A DNA stretch of 43,042 nucleotides from Paenirhodobacter hankyongi. Lineage in GTDB: Bacteria; Pseudomonadota; Alphaproteobacteria; Rhodobacterales; Rhodobacteraceae. Both the position numbers and the translations under genes were made by a program. The stretch covers positions 1-43,042 of the forward strand of contig NZ_RCHI01000023.1 in NCBI RefSeq assembly GCF_003664585.1, given 5' to 3'. Positions 28,348 to 36,796 of this stretch are shown in pieces; the stretch's first letter is position 1; every line of letters starts with the position of its first letter. The notes beneath the pieces are model-generated. The model made no database searches and was not told where the DNA came from. It saw only the letters and a program-made list of their open reading frames with translations.

Positions 28348-28548
28348 ATGAAAGCCCAAGAACTCAAGGCGAAGACGCCTGATGAGCTCCGCGACGCGCT
28401 GATCGCGCTGAAGAAGGAAGCCTTCAACCTCCGCTTCCAGCAGGCCACCGGCCAGCTCGAGAACACCGCCCGCATGCGCAATGTCCGTCGCGACGTCGCC
28501 CGCATCCAGACGGTGCTGAACGCCAAAGCCGCTGAAGCCGCGAAGTAA
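28348..28548 (+). CDS. rpmC: 50S ribosomal protein L29
   Basis: L29 lies next to L23 at the tunnel exit. The 66-residue product starts [19 protein letters not shown] at ATG 28348, with AAGGA 7 nt upstream; an in-frame start at 28327 would add 7 unrelated residues. It has the family's [23 protein letters not shown] segment in its C-terminal helix region (residues about 33-55). It is the first gene after the tRNA-Gln interruption and is followed after 11 nt by rpsQ. Confidence 0.96.
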   Translation: MKAQELKAKTPDELRDALIALKKEAFNLRFQQATGQLENTARMRNVRRDVARIQTVLNAKAAEAAK

Positions 28549-28559
28549 GGAGTCTTCCG

Positions 28560-28793
28560 ATGCCCAAACGTATCCTGCAAGGCGTCGTCACCTCGGACAA
28601 GAATGACCAGACGGTCACCGTCCTCGTGGAACGCCGCTTCAAGCATCCGCTTCTCCAGAAGACGGTGCGGAAGTCGAAGAAATACCGCGCCCATGACGCG
28701 GAGAACACTTTCAAGACCGGTGACACCGTTCGCATCGAAGAGTGCGCGCCGATCTCGAAAACGAAACGCTGGAAGGTTGTCGTCGAGGCCTGA
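28560..28793 (+). CDS. rpsQ: 30S ribosomal protein S17
   Basis: S17 is an early-binding OB-fold protein of the 30S body. The 77-residue product starts [21 protein letters not shown] and has [18 protein letters not shown] and the [20 protein letters not shown] core. A 77-nt gap to rplN contains two hairpins: CGATAAAC/GTTTATCG (28811-28831) and TGGGG/CCCCA (28838-28852). Confidence 0.97.
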   Translation: MPKRILQGVVTSDKNDQTVTVLVERRFKHPLLQKTVRKSKKYRAHDAENTFKTGDTVRIEECAPISKTKRWKVVVEA

Positions 28794-28870
28794 CTTCTGT
28801 CAGGTCCCGGCGATAAACGTTCAGTTTATCGAAACCCTGGGGCTCGTCCCCAAAGGTCGGGAGTAACCAA

Positions 28871-29239
28871 ATGATCCAGATGCAGACCAATCTGGATGTC
28901 GCTGACAACTCCGGCGCACGCCGAGTTCAGTGCATCAAGGTCCTGGGCGGCTCGCATCGCCGCTACGCATCCGTGGGCGACATCATCGTGGTGTCGGTCA
29001 AGGAGGCGATTCCGAAGGGCCGCGTGAAGAAGGGGGACGTCCGCAAGGCCGTCGTCGTTCGCACCGCCAAGGAAGTCCGTCGCGAAGATGGCACCGCCAT
29101 CCGCTTCGACCGCAACGCCGCCGTCATCCTGAACAACCAGGGCGAACCGGTCGGCACCCGTATCTTCGGGCCGGTCGTTCGCGAACTGCGCGCGAAGAAC
29201 TTCATGAAGATCATCTCGCTCGCTCCGGAGGTGCTGTAA
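28871..29239 (+). CDS. rplN: 50S ribosomal protein L14
   Basis: L14 forms an intersubunit bridge and is the binding site of silencing factor RsfS. The 122-residue product starts [27 protein letters not shown] and ends with [21 protein letters not shown], both diagnostic. It is the first gene of the classic spc set. Its stop overlaps the rplX start by one base. Confidence 0.97.
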   Translation: MIQMQTNLDVADNSGARRVQCIKVLGGSHRRYASVGDIIVVSVKEAIPKGRVKKGDVRKAVVVRTAKEVRREDGTAIRFDRNAAVILNNQGEPVGTRIFGPVVRELRAKNFMKIISLAPEVL

Positions 29240-29544
29240 TGGCTGCGAAGCTCCGCAAAGGCGACAAGGTCGTCGTTCTCGCCGGCAAGGACAAAGGCAA
29301 GCAGGGTGAAATCACCGCTGTCATGCCGAAGGACAACAAGGCCGTCGTCGAAGGCGTGAACATGGCGATCCGCCATACCCGCCAGACCCAGACCTCGCAG
29401 GGTGGCCGCATCGCCAAGGCGATGCCGATCGACCTGTCGAACCTCGCGCTCGTCGATGCCAACGGCAAGGCGACCCGCGTCGGCTTCCGTATCGAAGGCG
29501 AGGCCAAGGTCCGTTACGCCAAGACCACCGGGGAGGCGATCTGA
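29239..29544 (+). CDS. rplX: 50S ribosomal protein L24
   Basis: L24 is an assembly initiator on the 50S subunit. The 101-residue product starts [20 protein letters not shown], a KOW motif, and continues with [14 protein letters not shown]. The start ATG 29239 overlaps the rplN TAA; longer in-frame versions run into rplN. Its stop overlaps the rplE start (TGATG). Confidence 0.97.
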   Translation: MAAKLRKGDKVVVLAGKDKGKQGEITAVMPKDNKAVVEGVNMAIRHTRQTQTSQGGRIAKAMPIDLSNLALVDANGKATRVGFRIEGEAKVRYAKTTGEAI

Positions 29545-30104
29545 TGCTCGACCAGGCAACCTACACGCCCCGCCTGAAAACGCTGTACAAGGACACGATC
29601 CGTCCGGCGATGAAGGAAGAGTTTGGCTTCAAGAACGACATGCAGATCCCGCGTCTGGACAAGATCGTCCTGAACATGGGCGTCGGCGAAGCCGTCAAGG
29701 ACACCAAGAAGGTCAAGCAGGCCGCCGAAGAGCTGACGCTCATCGCCGGTCAGAAGGCTGTCATCACCCACGCCAAGAAGTCGGTCGCCGGCTTCCGCGT
29801 TCGTGAAGAGATGCCGCTTGGCTGCAAGGTGACCCTGCGCGGTGACCGCATGTATGAATTCCTCGACCGCCTGATCAACGTGGCCCTGCCGCGCGTCCGC
29901 GACTTCCGCGGCGTGAAGGGCTCTTCGTTCGATGGCCGTGGCAACTACGCGATGGGGCTCAAAGAGCAGATCGTGTTCCCCGAAATCGACTTCGACAAGG
30001 TCGACGAGGTGCTCGGCATGGACATCATCATCTGCACCACCTCGAGCGTGGACGCGGAAGCGAAGGCGCTGTTGAAGCATTTCAACATGCCGTTCAACAG
30101 CTGA
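29544..30104 (+). CDS. rplE: 50S ribosomal protein L5
   Basis: L5 binds 5S rRNA and contacts the P-site tRNA. The 186-residue product has [18 protein letters not shown] near residues 36-53, [22 protein letters not shown] and the C-terminal [18 protein letters not shown]. It is coupled to rplX by a TGATG overlap, and rpsN follows after 16 nt. In E. coli the S8 repressor site lies near this gene; I did not identify one here. Confidence 0.97.
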   Translation: MLDQATYTPRLKTLYKDTIRPAMKEEFGFKNDMQIPRLDKIVLNMGVGEAVKDTKKVKQAAEELTLIAGQKAVITHAKKSVAGFRVREEMPLGCKVTLRGDRMYEFLDRLINVALPRVRDFRGVKGSSFDGRGNYAMGLKEQIVFPEIDFDKVDEVLGMDIIICTTSSVDAEAKALLKHFNMPFNS

Positions 30105-30120
30105 TCGCCGGAGAGAATTT

Positions 30121-30426
30121 ATGGCCAAGAAATCCATGGTTGAACGCGAAGTGAAGCGCGCGAAGCTGGTGAAACAGTACGCCACCAAGCGCGCCTCGCT
30201 GAAAGCGATCATCGAAGATCAGTCCAAGCCGATGGAAGAGCGCTTCAAGGCGACTCTGAAGCTCGCGGAACTGCCCCGCAACTCGTCGGCGACCCGGCTG
30301 CACAACCGGTGCCAGCTGACCGGTCGTCCGCATGCTTACTATCGTAAGCTCAAACTCTCGCGGATCATGCTCCGTGACCTGGCCTCGTTCGGCCGGATCC
30401 CGGGCATGGTGAAGTCGAGCTGGTAA
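30121..30426 (+). CDS. rpsN: 30S ribosomal protein S14
   Basis: S14 is a late-binding head protein. The 101-residue product is the long, zinc-free form: it has [19 protein letters not shown] near residues 55-73 and ends [15 protein letters not shown], without the CxxC pairs of the short zinc form. GGAGAG precedes the ATG, and rpsH follows after 13 nt. Confidence 0.97.
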   Translation: MAKKSMVEREVKRAKLVKQYATKRASLKAIIEDQSKPMEERFKATLKLAELPRNSSATRLHNRCQLTGRPHAYYRKLKLSRIMLRDLASFGRIPGMVKSSW

Positions 30427-30439
30427 GGGAGAGACGGGA

Positions 30440-30838
30440 ATGTCTGTGAACGATCCTCTCGGCGATATGCTGACCCGCATCCGCAACGCGCAAATGCGCG
30501 GCAAGTCCACCGTGCGCACCCCCGCGTCCAAGCTTCGTGCCTGGGTGCTCGACGTGCTGGCGGCGGAAGGCTACATCCGTGGCTACGAGAAGAAGGAAGG
30601 CACGCTCGGCCTGCCGGAACTCGAGATCTCGCTCAAGTACTTCGAGGGCACCCCGGTGATCCGCGAACTCAAGCGCGTCTCGACCCCCGGCCGTCGCGTC
30701 TACGCTTCGGTCAAGGAGATCCCGACGGTCCGTCAGGGCCTGGGCATCTCGATCGTCTCCACGCCCAAGGGCGTCATGACGGACGCGGCTGCGCGCACTG
30801 CCAACGTTGGCGGTGAAGTGCTCTGCACCGTGTTCTAA
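30440..30838 (+). CDS. rpsH: 30S ribosomal protein S8
   Basis: S8 is a primary 16S rRNA-binding protein and, in E. coli, the translational repressor of the spc operon. The 132-residue product starts [21 protein letters not shown] and carries the C-terminal [22 protein letters not shown] and GEVLCTVF, all typical. It is followed after 10 nt by rplF. Confidence 0.97.
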   Translation: MSVNDPLGDMLTRIRNAQMRGKSTVRTPASKLRAWVLDVLAAEGYIRGYEKKEGTLGLPELEISLKYFEGTPVIRELKRVSTPGRRVYASVKEIPTVRQGLGISIVSTPKGVMTDAAARTANVGGEVLCTVF

Positions 30839-30848
30839 GGAGGGAAGC

Positions 30849-31382
30849 ATGTCTCGTATTGGTAAAAAACCGGTCGAGCTGCCCGCTGGCACCACTGCCA
30901 CGCTGGACGGTCAGACCATCGAAGTGAAGGGCCCGAAAGGGAGCCGCAGCTTCACCGCCACCGACGACGTGACCCTCACGCTCGAGGGCAACACCGTCAA
31001 GGTCACCCCGCGTGGCACGTCCAAGCGGGCGCGTCAGCAGTGGGGCATGGCCCGCTCGATGATCGAAAACCTCGGCGTCGGCGTCACCACCGGCTTCAAG
31101 AAAGAGCTCGAGATCCAGGGCGTGGGTTACCGCGCCGCGGTGCAGGGCAAGATTCTGAAGCTCTCGCTCGGCTATTCGCACGAAGTGAACTTCGAGGTGC
31201 CCGAAGGCGTGACCGTCACGTCGGCGAAGCCCACGGAAATCACCGTCGAAGGCATCGACCAGCAGCTGGTCGGTCAGGTCGCGGCCAACATCCGCGAGTG
31301 GCGGCAGCCGGAGCCCTACAAGGGCAAGGGCATCCGCTACAAGGGCGAGTACGTCTTCCGCAAGGAAGGCAAGAAGAAGTAA
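30849..31382 (+). CDS. rplF: 50S ribosomal protein L6
   Basis: L6 lies near the sarcin-ricin loop and the factor-binding site. The 177-residue product starts [19 protein letters not shown] at ATG 30849 with AAGGAGG upstream, in preference to an in-frame start inside rpsH. The C-terminal [18 protein letters not shown] is the RNA-binding signature. rplR follows after 11 nt. Confidence 0.97.
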   Translation: MSRIGKKPVELPAGTTATLDGQTIEVKGPKGSRSFTATDDVTLTLEGNTVKVTPRGTSKRARQQWGMARSMIENLGVGVTTGFKKELEIQGVGYRAAVQGKILKLSLGYSHEVNFEVPEGVTVTSAKPTEITVEGIDQQLVGQVAANIREWRQPEPYKGKGIRYKGEYVFRKEGKKK

Positions 31383-31393
31383 GGGTGGCAAAA

Positions 31394-31753
31394 ATGGCGA
31401 ACAACAAACGCGAACTGTTCCTCAAGCGCCGCCTGCGCGTGCGGAACAAGCTTCGTTCGATGGCCAACGGGCGCCTGCGCCTCTCGGTCCATCGGTCCTC
31501 GAAGAACATCAGCGTCCAGCTGATCGACGACGTCAAGGGCGTGACCCTTGCCTCGGCCTCGACTCTCGAAAAAGAGCTCGGCGTCGTTGGCAAGAACAAC
31601 GTCGAAGCGGCGGCGAAGATCGGTGCGGCGATTGCCGAGCGCGCGAAGGCGGCGGGTGTCGAAGAATGCTACTTCGACCGTGGCGGCTTCCTCTTCCACG
31701 GGAAGATCAAGGCGCTTGCCGATGCGGCCCGCGAAGGCGGCCTGAAGTTCTGA
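31394..31753 (+). CDS. rplR: 50S ribosomal protein L18
   Basis: L18 delivers 5S rRNA to the large subunit with L5. The 119-residue product starts [20 protein letters not shown], has [20 protein letters not shown] and ends with [24 protein letters not shown] hairpin follows its stop in the 125-nt gap before rpsE. Confidence 0.97.
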   Translation: MANNKRELFLKRRLRVRNKLRSMANGRLRLSVHRSSKNISVQLIDDVKGVTLASASTLEKELGVVGKNNVEAAAKIGAAIAERAKAAGVEECYFDRGGFLFHGKIKALADAAREGGLKF

Positions 31754-31759
31754 TCCGGT

Positions 31760-31779
31760 GGGGGACGTCCGCGTCCCCC
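31760..31779 (+). other. rplR-rpsE intercistronic hairpin
   Basis: GGGGGACG (31760-31767) and CGTCCCCC (31772-31779) form a perfect 8-bp stem with loop TCCG, 6 nt after the rplR stop. No T tract follows, so full termination is unlikely. The rest of the 125-nt gap before rpsE shows no clear promoter. Confidence 0.5.
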
Positions 31780-31878
31780 CGATGATCCGGGAATGGCCCG
31801 GCGGTTCGCCGCTTCGGGTCGTTCACCAGGATTGGACAAAACGGCGTGTGCGCACGCCATCACGAAAAGGAATGCCTC

Positions 31879-32439
31879 ATGGCAGAACGTGAACATCGCC
31901 GGGACCGCCGCGCCGAGCGCGAGGAAACCCCGGAATTCGCCGATCGTCTGGTTGCGATCAACCGTGTGTCGAAAACCGTGAAGGGCGGCAAGCGCTTCGG
32001 TTTCGCCGCGCTCGTGGTGGTCGGTGACCAGCGCGGCCGCGTCGGCTTCGGCAAGGGCAAGGCCAAGGAAGTTCCGGAAGCGATCCGCAAGGCGACCGAA
32101 CAGGCGAAGCGTTCGCTCGTCCGCGTTCCGCTGCGCGACGGCCGCACGCTGCACCACGACGTCGAGGGCCGTCACGGCGCCGGCAAGGTGGTCATGCGCA
32201 CCGCCGTTGCCGGTACCGGGATCATCGCCGGCGGCCCGATGCGTGCCGTCTTCGAGATGCTGGGCGTGCAGGACGTGGTTGCGAAGTCGATCGGCTCGCA
32301 GAACCCGTACAACATGATCCGGGCCACGCTCGACGGCCTGAAGAAGGAAGCCTCGCCCCGTCACGTTGCGGCTCGCCGCGGCAAGAAGGTGGCGGACATC
32401 CTCGCCAAGCCCGAAGCCGACGCTTCGGCCGAAGCCTGA
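31879..32439 (+). CDS. rpsE: 30S ribosomal protein S5
   Basis: S5 affects decoding accuracy and lies at the mRNA entry site. The 186-residue product starts [16 protein letters not shown] at ATG 31879 with AAGGA upstream; the charged N-terminal extension is common in alphaproteobacteria. The family core [20 protein letters not shown] and [17 protein letters not shown] follow. It precedes rpmD by 12 nt. Confidence 0.97.
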   Translation: MAEREHRRDRRAEREETPEFADRLVAINRVSKTVKGGKRFGFAALVVVGDQRGRVGFGKGKAKEVPEAIRKATEQAKRSLVRVPLRDGRTLHHDVEGRHGAGKVVMRTAVAGTGIIAGGPMRAVFEMLGVQDVVAKSIGSQNPYNMIRATLDGLKKEASPRHVAARRGKKVADILAKPEADASAEA

Positions 32440-32451
32440 GGAGACTGACCG

Positions 32452-32643
32452 ATGACGAAGAAAACCATCGTCGTGCAGCAGGTGGCCTCGGCCGCCCGCC
32501 GTCCCGCGATCCAGACCGCGACCCTGAAGGGTCTCGGCCTGAACAAGATCCGCCGCACCCGTGAGCTGGAAGATACCCCGGCGATCCGCGGCATGGTCAC
32601 CAAGATCTCGCACCTCGTGAAGATCATCGAAGAGCGCGGCTGA
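32452..32643 (+). CDS. rpmD: 50S ribosomal protein L30
   Basis: L30 is a small 50S protein found in most but not all bacteria. The 63-residue product has the hallmark [20 protein letters not shown] and [21 protein letters not shown]. It is the last ribosomal gene of the window: rplO and secY, which usually follow, are absent, and a strong terminator lies 23 nt after the stop. Confidence 0.97.
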   Translation: MTKKTIVVQQVASAARRPAIQTATLKGLGLNKIRRTRELEDTPAIRGMVTKISHLVKIIEERG

Positions 32644-32666
32644 GCGCCCTTCGCGACGAACGAAAG

Positions 32667-32692
32667 CGCCCCGGCCAGGCCGGGGCGTTTTT
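32667..32692 (+). terminator. Intrinsic terminator of the spc block
   Basis: CGCCCCGGCC and GGCCGGGGCG (32667-32687) are perfectly complementary around a single A, so the working loop is probably CCAGG; TTTTT follows. It ends the ribosomal region. Confidence 0.92.
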
Positions 32693-32727
32693 CATTGGAA
32701 CCTGCCCGCACGACGAAGGAGACGGTG

Positions 32728-33060
32728 ATGGACATGGCACAGCAGAAGGCGGAGACGCTGCGGACCTTCCGCGAGATCGCTGCGATGGAGCCGCTGCCCG
32801 AGCGTGGCCGCGTGGCCTTCCAGTTCGTCGCCGAGGATCCGGGCGCCGATTGGGACGGATTCGGCGAGGCGGTCGAGGACCTGGGCTATGACGCCGAGGG
32901 CTTCGAGGCGGTGGACGAAGACGAGGAAGACTGCCTCGAGATCATCACGCCCGAGATGGCGCTGACGGCCGAGGGGCTTTGGGCCGAGGAAGAGAAGCTC
33001 ACCCTGCTCGCCGCGGTCTATGGCTTCATCCCCGACGGCTGGGGATTCGTCGGCGCCTGA
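32728..33060 (+). CDS. RraB-like regulator of ribonuclease E activity
   Basis: The 110-residue acidic product starts MDMAQQKAETLRTFRE at ATG 32728, with AAGGAG 6 nt upstream; an in-frame start at 32695 lies inside the terminator. The pattern of a short N-terminal helix, FQFVAEDP, an Asp/Glu-rich middle and EIITPEMALTAEGLWAEE followed by AVYGFIPDGWGFVG fits the RraB family, whose E. coli member binds RNase E and inhibits mRNA decay. This is a family-level call; the gene is much shorter in its acidic tail than some relatives. It starts just after the spc terminator, and no promoter is evident. Confidence 0.65.
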   Translation: MDMAQQKAETLRTFREIAAMEPLPERGRVAFQFVAEDPGADWDGFGEAVEDLGYDAEGFEAVDEDEEDCLEIITPEMALTAEGLWAEEEKLTLLAAVYGFIPDGWGFVGA

Positions 33061-33186
33061 GCGGCCCGGGCCGACGCGCGGCGCGGCCGCGCGATCGGCA
33101 TTGCTTCCCCGAAAAGCCGGGCAGCTTGCAATTTTTGCGTCCGGAGTATCGAATCAGAGTTCCGATGCCCTGCCCGGACCGATCCG

Positions 33187-33954
33187 ATGACGCCAACGCC
33201 CTCGAAAACCGTGCGCTCGGTCGAACGCACCCTGCAACTGCTCGAATTCATGAACCGGGTCGCCGTGGCCCGGGTTCAGGATCTGGCGGCGCAGACCGGC
33301 CTGCCGGCGCCGACGGTGGTGCGTCTGCTCGAGACACTGATCGCCGCGGGCTATGTGCGCAAGCTGGGCCGGACGGCTGGCTATTGCGTGACCGAGAGGG
33401 TTGCGGCGCTCGGGGCGGGGCATCACGGGCTGCCGCAGGTTTTCGATGCCGCGCGACAGGCCGCCGAGGCGCTGACCCGGCGCACTTTGTGGCCGGCAGC
33501 GCTTGCCACGCTGGACGTCGACGCGCTGGTGATCCGCTTCAGCACCATCCCGATGAGCCCGCTGTCGCATTATCAGTCGACGATCAACCGGCGGATGACG
33601 CTGCTCGACTACGCCCATGGCCGCGCCTATCTCGCCTTCTGTCCGACGGCCGAGCGGCGCCATCTGGTCGCGCTGCTGCAGCAATCGGCCGCGACCCCGG
33701 CCGAGTCGCAGGCGATCGAGGAACGCGCGGCGGCGGTGGTGGCGATGACCCGCGCCAGCGGCTTTGGCGAGCGCAGCGGCAATGTCCAGCCCGAGACCCA
33801 TTCCCTCGCGCTGCCGCTGCGGCTTGGGGCAAAGCTCGTCGGCACGCTGGGCGTCACCTATTTCGCCCGTGCGCAGGTCGATGTGCCGGCGCTGAAGGCC
33901 GAGTTGCGGGCCGCCGTTGCGGCTTGCGAAACCGGCGCTCAGCCGGTCGGGTAA
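33187..33954 (+). CDS. IclR-family transcriptional regulator
   Basis: The 255-residue product has an N-terminal winged helix-turn-helix (SVERTLQLLEFMNR, then VQDLAAQTGLPAPTVVRLLETL at about residues 30-51) and the C-terminal IclR effector domain (from about 85). It resembles the MhpR/PcaR group that controls aromatic catabolism. It is the first gene of the accessory region, so control of the nearby catabolic genes or of the adjacent quinone reductase is plausible. Its 3' end overlaps the convergent flavoprotein gene by 16 bp. A weak promoter-like TTGCAA-N17-TCGAAT lies at 33126-33154. Confidence 0.85.
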   Translation: MTPTPSKTVRSVERTLQLLEFMNRVAVARVQDLAAQTGLPAPTVVRLLETLIAAGYVRKLGRTAGYCVTERVAALGAGHHGLPQVFDAARQAAEALTRRTLWPAALATLDVDALVIRFSTIPMSPLSHYQSTINRRMTLLDYAHGRAYLAFCPTAERRHLVALLQQSAATPAESQAIEERAAAVVAMTRASGFGERSGNVQPETHSLALPLRLGAKLVGTLGVTYFARAQVDVPALKAELRAAVAACETGAQPVG

Positions 33955-34526
33955 CGGGTCTTCGCGCGGTCGTCGTCCTGCCCCGAGGCGCAGCGGCGGG
34001 GCGCGGCATGACGCAGATGCCGGACATAGTGCATAGCCGATTGCGCCAGCGCCGCGTCGTCGCAGTCGCGCACCCCCGTCAGGGTGAAGGCGGGCAGGTA
34101 GTGCATCCCGGTATGGATCGCGAGCAGCTCGAAGGGCAGGGTGACCGCGTCGAGCGTGTGCCCGTAGCGGCCATCGGGGCTGTAATCCGCGCCGTTCGAG
34201 CCGGTCGAGACCGCGATGCCGAGCGTCTTGAGCTGCAGCGCCCGCCCCCCCGGACCATAGGCCCAGCCCCGTTTCAGGATCGTGACCATCCATTCCGACA
34301 GTCGCGGCGGGCAGGAATACCAGGTCAGCGGGAATTGCAGCACGATCCGGTCGTGGGCCTCGAGCAGCGCGCGCTCGTGCGCGCCGTCGATCGGGCCGTC
34401 CGGATAGGTTGCGTAAAGGTCGTGGACCGTGCAGGTCGCGCAGTCGCGGGCCGCCGCGGCCCAGGCGGCGTTGACCCGGCTGTGCGCCAGGTCCGGATGC
34501 GCAACGATCACCAGCGTGCCTGCCAT
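33939..34526 (-). CDS. NAD(P)H:quinone oxidoreductase-like flavoprotein (KefF/YwrO/MdaB type)
   Basis: The 195-residue product has the flavodoxin-like fold of short quinone reductases: LVIVAHPD at residues 5-12, then FPLTWYSCPPRLSEWM near 64-79, and RGWAYGPGGRALQ with the following STGS. The predicted reaction is two-electron reduction of quinones with NAD(P)H and bound FAD or FMN, in the cytoplasm. GGGGAGAAGAGAG precedes the ATG. It is convergent with the IclR gene and divergent from the cupin gene (about 160 bp). In an aromatic-degradation setting it may protect from quinones formed from catechols; this is inference. It could also be a KefF-like regulator, but no KefC channel gene is present. 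Confidence 0.85.
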   Translation of the reverse strand: MAGTLVIVAHPDLAHSRVNAAWAAAARDCATCTVHDLYATYPDGPIDGAHERALLEAHDRIVLQFPLTWYSCPPRLSEWMVTILKRGWAYGPGGRALQLKTLGIAVSTGSNGADYSPDGRYGHTLDAVTLPFELLAIHTGMHYLPAFTLTGVRDCDDAALAQSAMHYVRHLRHAAPRRCASGQDDDRAKTRYPTG

Positions 34527-34687
34527 CTCTCTTCTCCCCTCGTTCGGGGCACCGTCTCACCGCGCGGACGGTGGCTCAAGCGGGCCGGACGCCAATTCCG
34601 CCTCGTGGAACTGGCGCAGGTTTCGCGTGCGCCGCATGCGCTCCCGTGAGAGCTGTGGAGCGGACAGGACGATGCAGGGAGATGGCC

Positions 34688-35605
34688 ATGTTCGACGACA
34701 GCGATCCGCGCAAGGCGCTTCTCAGGACCGCCCCGGCCGAGGCGACGGCGACCGGTCCGTTCTGCCTGCCGCAGGTCGGGCGCTTCCACGAGGACCCGCC
34801 GCTTGCGACGGGCACCGGCTGGCGGGCGTGGATGCTCGGCGCGTCGCGGATGGTGCTGCGGGTGGTCGAGCTGGATGGCACGGCCGAGTTCGCGCGCTCG
34901 GGGCAGCTTGACGAATACATGGTGTTCGCGCTCGAACCCTCGGTGCGCTTCACCATCACCACCGGCGCGGGCGCGGTCGAGGATCACCCGGGCAACCATC
35001 TGTTCATCGTGCCGCCGGGCGACAGCCGGGTGACGCTGCAGGGCCGTGGCACGGTGACCTTCGTCTTCACCGCCCGTTCCGCCGACCTAGTGGCGCAATG
35101 TCCGCCCGCGGCGCGGCCCGCCGCGCCCAATCCCTGCATCCCGCCGTTCCAGCCCTGGCCCGACCCGCCCGGCGGCTTCCGGCTGCGGGCCTATGATCTG
35201 GATGTGCCGGTGCAGGAGGGGCGCTTTGGCCGCATCTTCCGCTGCACGACGCTGATGGTGAACATCTTGCCGCGCTTCACCGCGCCGCGCGACGCCGCGA
35301 AGGTCTCGCCGCATTTCCACGCGAGCTTCGAACAGGTCTCGCTGACGCTGGCGGGGGAGTTCGAGCATTTCCTGCGCTGGCCCTGGACGCCGGATCAGGC
35401 GCACTGGTTGCCCGATCTGCGCATCGCCTGTTCCAGCCCCTCGGCCACGGTGCTGCCGCCGCCGGCGCTGCACACCACGCTCTGGCTGTCGCCCGAGTCG
35501 CAGATCGTCGACATCTTCGCGCCGCCGCGGATGGATTTCTCGCAGCGCGCGGGCTGGGTCCTGAATGCGGAGGACTATCCGATGGCGCGCACCGAGATCG
35601 AATAG
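34688..35605 (+). CDS. Two-domain cupin protein, function unknown
   Basis: The 305-residue product starts MFDDSDPRKALL at ATG 34688, with AGGGAG (34676-34681) spaced 6 nt; ATG 34682 would overlap that site. Two cupin-like halves are visible. The N-terminal half, at about residues 55-135, has no clear metal ligands. The C-terminal half has HFHASFEQVSLTLAGE (H209, H211, E215) and a later His in ALHTT (H262), which suits a bound metal ion. No secretion signal is seen. Metal cupins include ring-cleaving dioxygenases and isomerases, but the specific reaction cannot be read. The gene lies tail-to-tail with tetR, 10 bp apart. Its location suggests a role in the same pathway. Confidence 0.65.
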   Translation: MFDDSDPRKALLRTAPAEATATGPFCLPQVGRFHEDPPLATGTGWRAWMLGASRMVLRVVELDGTAEFARSGQLDEYMVFALEPSVRFTITTGAGAVEDHPGNHLFIVPPGDSRVTLQGRGTVTFVFTARSADLVAQCPPAARPAAPNPCIPPFQPWPDPPGGFRLRAYDLDVPVQEGRFGRIFRCTTLMVNILPRFTAPRDAAKVSPHFHASFEQVSLTLAGEFEHFLRWPWTPDQAHWLPDLRIACSSPSATVLPPPALHTTLWLSPESQIVDIFAPPRMDFSQRAGWVLNAEDYPMARTEIE

Positions 35606-35615
35606 CGCGCGGCGC

Positions 35616-36596
35616 TCAGCGCCCGCCGCCGGGCGGCTCCGGGCCGCCGATCTCGCCAAGCGCGGGCATGCTGGCGATGACGATCTTTTCATGCGCGATC
35701 GCCGGCAGCGCCGGCAGCGGCCGGGTGCAGATCTGCTGCGCTTCGGCTGCACTCATGCCGAAGGCAAGCAGGATGTGGCGCGCGATCTGCTCGGGGTAAT
35801 CCGCGGGCGTGCACCCCTGGGTGATCGAGACCATGGCCGCCGCCACCGCCCCCATCAGGATGTCGCGGCCGATCTCGGCGGTGCTGATCGAGAACACCCC
35901 CTGATCGAGACCGCGCCGGATCGTCACCAGCGAATTGTGCCAGACCGTTTCGCCGAAGGTGTGGCCCGGCGCGCTCGAATGGATCATCGCCCAGCCCCAG
36001 GCCGGGTTCTTCTCGGCCGCGTGCAGATAGTAGCGAATCGCCACGGCGGTCTGTTCGGCCGGGCTGTCGAGTGCGGCGAGCATCAGGTGAACGGCGCGGT
36101 CGAACTCGCCGGTCAGTTCCTCCTGAAGCTGGTATTTCAGCTGCTCGAGATCGTCGAAGTGATTGTAGAAGGTGCCGCGCGCGACGCCGGCGCATTTGCA
36201 GATGTCCTCGATGCGCGAGGCCTGACCGGTCTCCTGGCCAAAGCAGGTGAAGGCGGCGGTCAGGAGGGTGTTGCGCGAGCGCGCCCGGCGGGCGGCGCCG
36301 ATCTCGGCGCGGCGCCCGCTGCCGGCGGTCCGGTAACCGAGGGTCGAAAGCTGGCTGTCGTCGTTTTCCGCCATGAACCGGTCTTGCTGCCCTTGCATCT
36401 GCGCGGGAGAATCGCCCGGCTTGCCGCATTGCGGCGCGGTGCCGGCCGCCCCCTCCGGTATGGTCTGGATTGTCTCCGAGGTCCAGCTTTGCGCAGGCGG
36501 GACAGGCCCGGAGGCCCCGCCGCGCGCAGGGGGAGGGCCGTCCCGGGTGGGGGTGGCTGGCGGCTCGCCCCGGCGCGGCCGTGTTCTGTCAACCAT
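35616..36596 (-). CDS. TetR-family transcriptional regulator
   Basis: The helix-turn-helix lies at about residues 126-149 of the 326-residue reading: RIEDICKCAGVARGTFYNHFDDLEQL-type segment preceded by RSRNTLLTAAFTCF. The C-terminal part is helical, as in TetR ligand domains. The start is uncertain. ATG at 36596 has AGGA 11 nt upstream but gives a Pro/Gly/Arg-rich N-terminal extension of about 75 residues. ATG at 36374 gives a conventional 252-residue TetR but has no ribosome binding site. It is divergent from the dioxygenase operon, and the intergenic palindromes near 36700 are its probable operator, overlapping a candidate tetR promoter. Confidence 0.85.
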   Translation of the reverse strand: MVDRTRPRRGEPPATPTRDGPPPARGGASGPVPPAQSWTSETIQTIPEGAAGTAPQCGKPGDSPAQMQGQQDRFMAENDDSQLSTLGYRTAGSGRRAEIGAARRARSRNTLLTAAFTCFGQETGQASRIEDICKCAGVARGTFYNHFDDLEQLKYQLQEELTGEFDRAVHLMLAALDSPAEQTAVAIRYYLHAAEKNPAWGWAMIHSSAPGHTFGETVWHNSLVTIRRGLDQGVFSISTAEIGRDILMGAVAAAMVSITQGCTPADYPEQIARHILLAFGMSAAEAQQICTRPLPALPAIAHEKIVIASMPALGEIGGPEPPGGGR

Positions 36597-36690
36597 TTGA
36601 AATCACGTCCTGCAAAAGCGCCCCAAGGCCCCTCTGAGGGCGGTGGAAGATGGAATGTTCCCAGAAGTTATTCCGTCTGGTGGAATTTGT

Positions 36691-36722
36691 AAAATGACGA
36701 TTTGTCATTTTGACATTCTGTC
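36691..36722. promoter_or_regulatory. Overlapping palindromic operator, probably for TetR
   Basis: AAAATGAC (36691-36698) and GTCATTTT (36704-36711) are a perfect inverted repeat with a 5-nt spacer. TGTCA-TTT-TGACA (36703-36715) and GACA-TTC-TGTC (36712-36722) overlap it. The result is four alternating TGAC/GTCA half-sites spaced about 8 bp apart. TTGACA of a possible plus-strand -35 lies inside, and TTTACA for the tetR promoter abuts it, so one protein could repress both directions. Confidence 0.65.
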
Positions 36723-36796
36723 GTAGTCTTTCCAGGCAGCTTGGAGGGCTGCGAGGGAGAGGATCGGCCCGGGAGAGCCGAACGGAGGAGATCACG

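Noticed and set aside
32979-34649. Plus-strand open frame of 556 codons over the IclR and quinone-reductase genes
   Set aside because: It is out of frame with the IclR gene and antisense to the flavoprotein; the translated sequence is Arg/Gly/Ala-rich noise.
35565-36692. Plus-strand open frame of 375 codons opposite tetR
   Set aside because: The minus-strand frame has a clear helix-turn-helix; the plus-strand product shows no motif.
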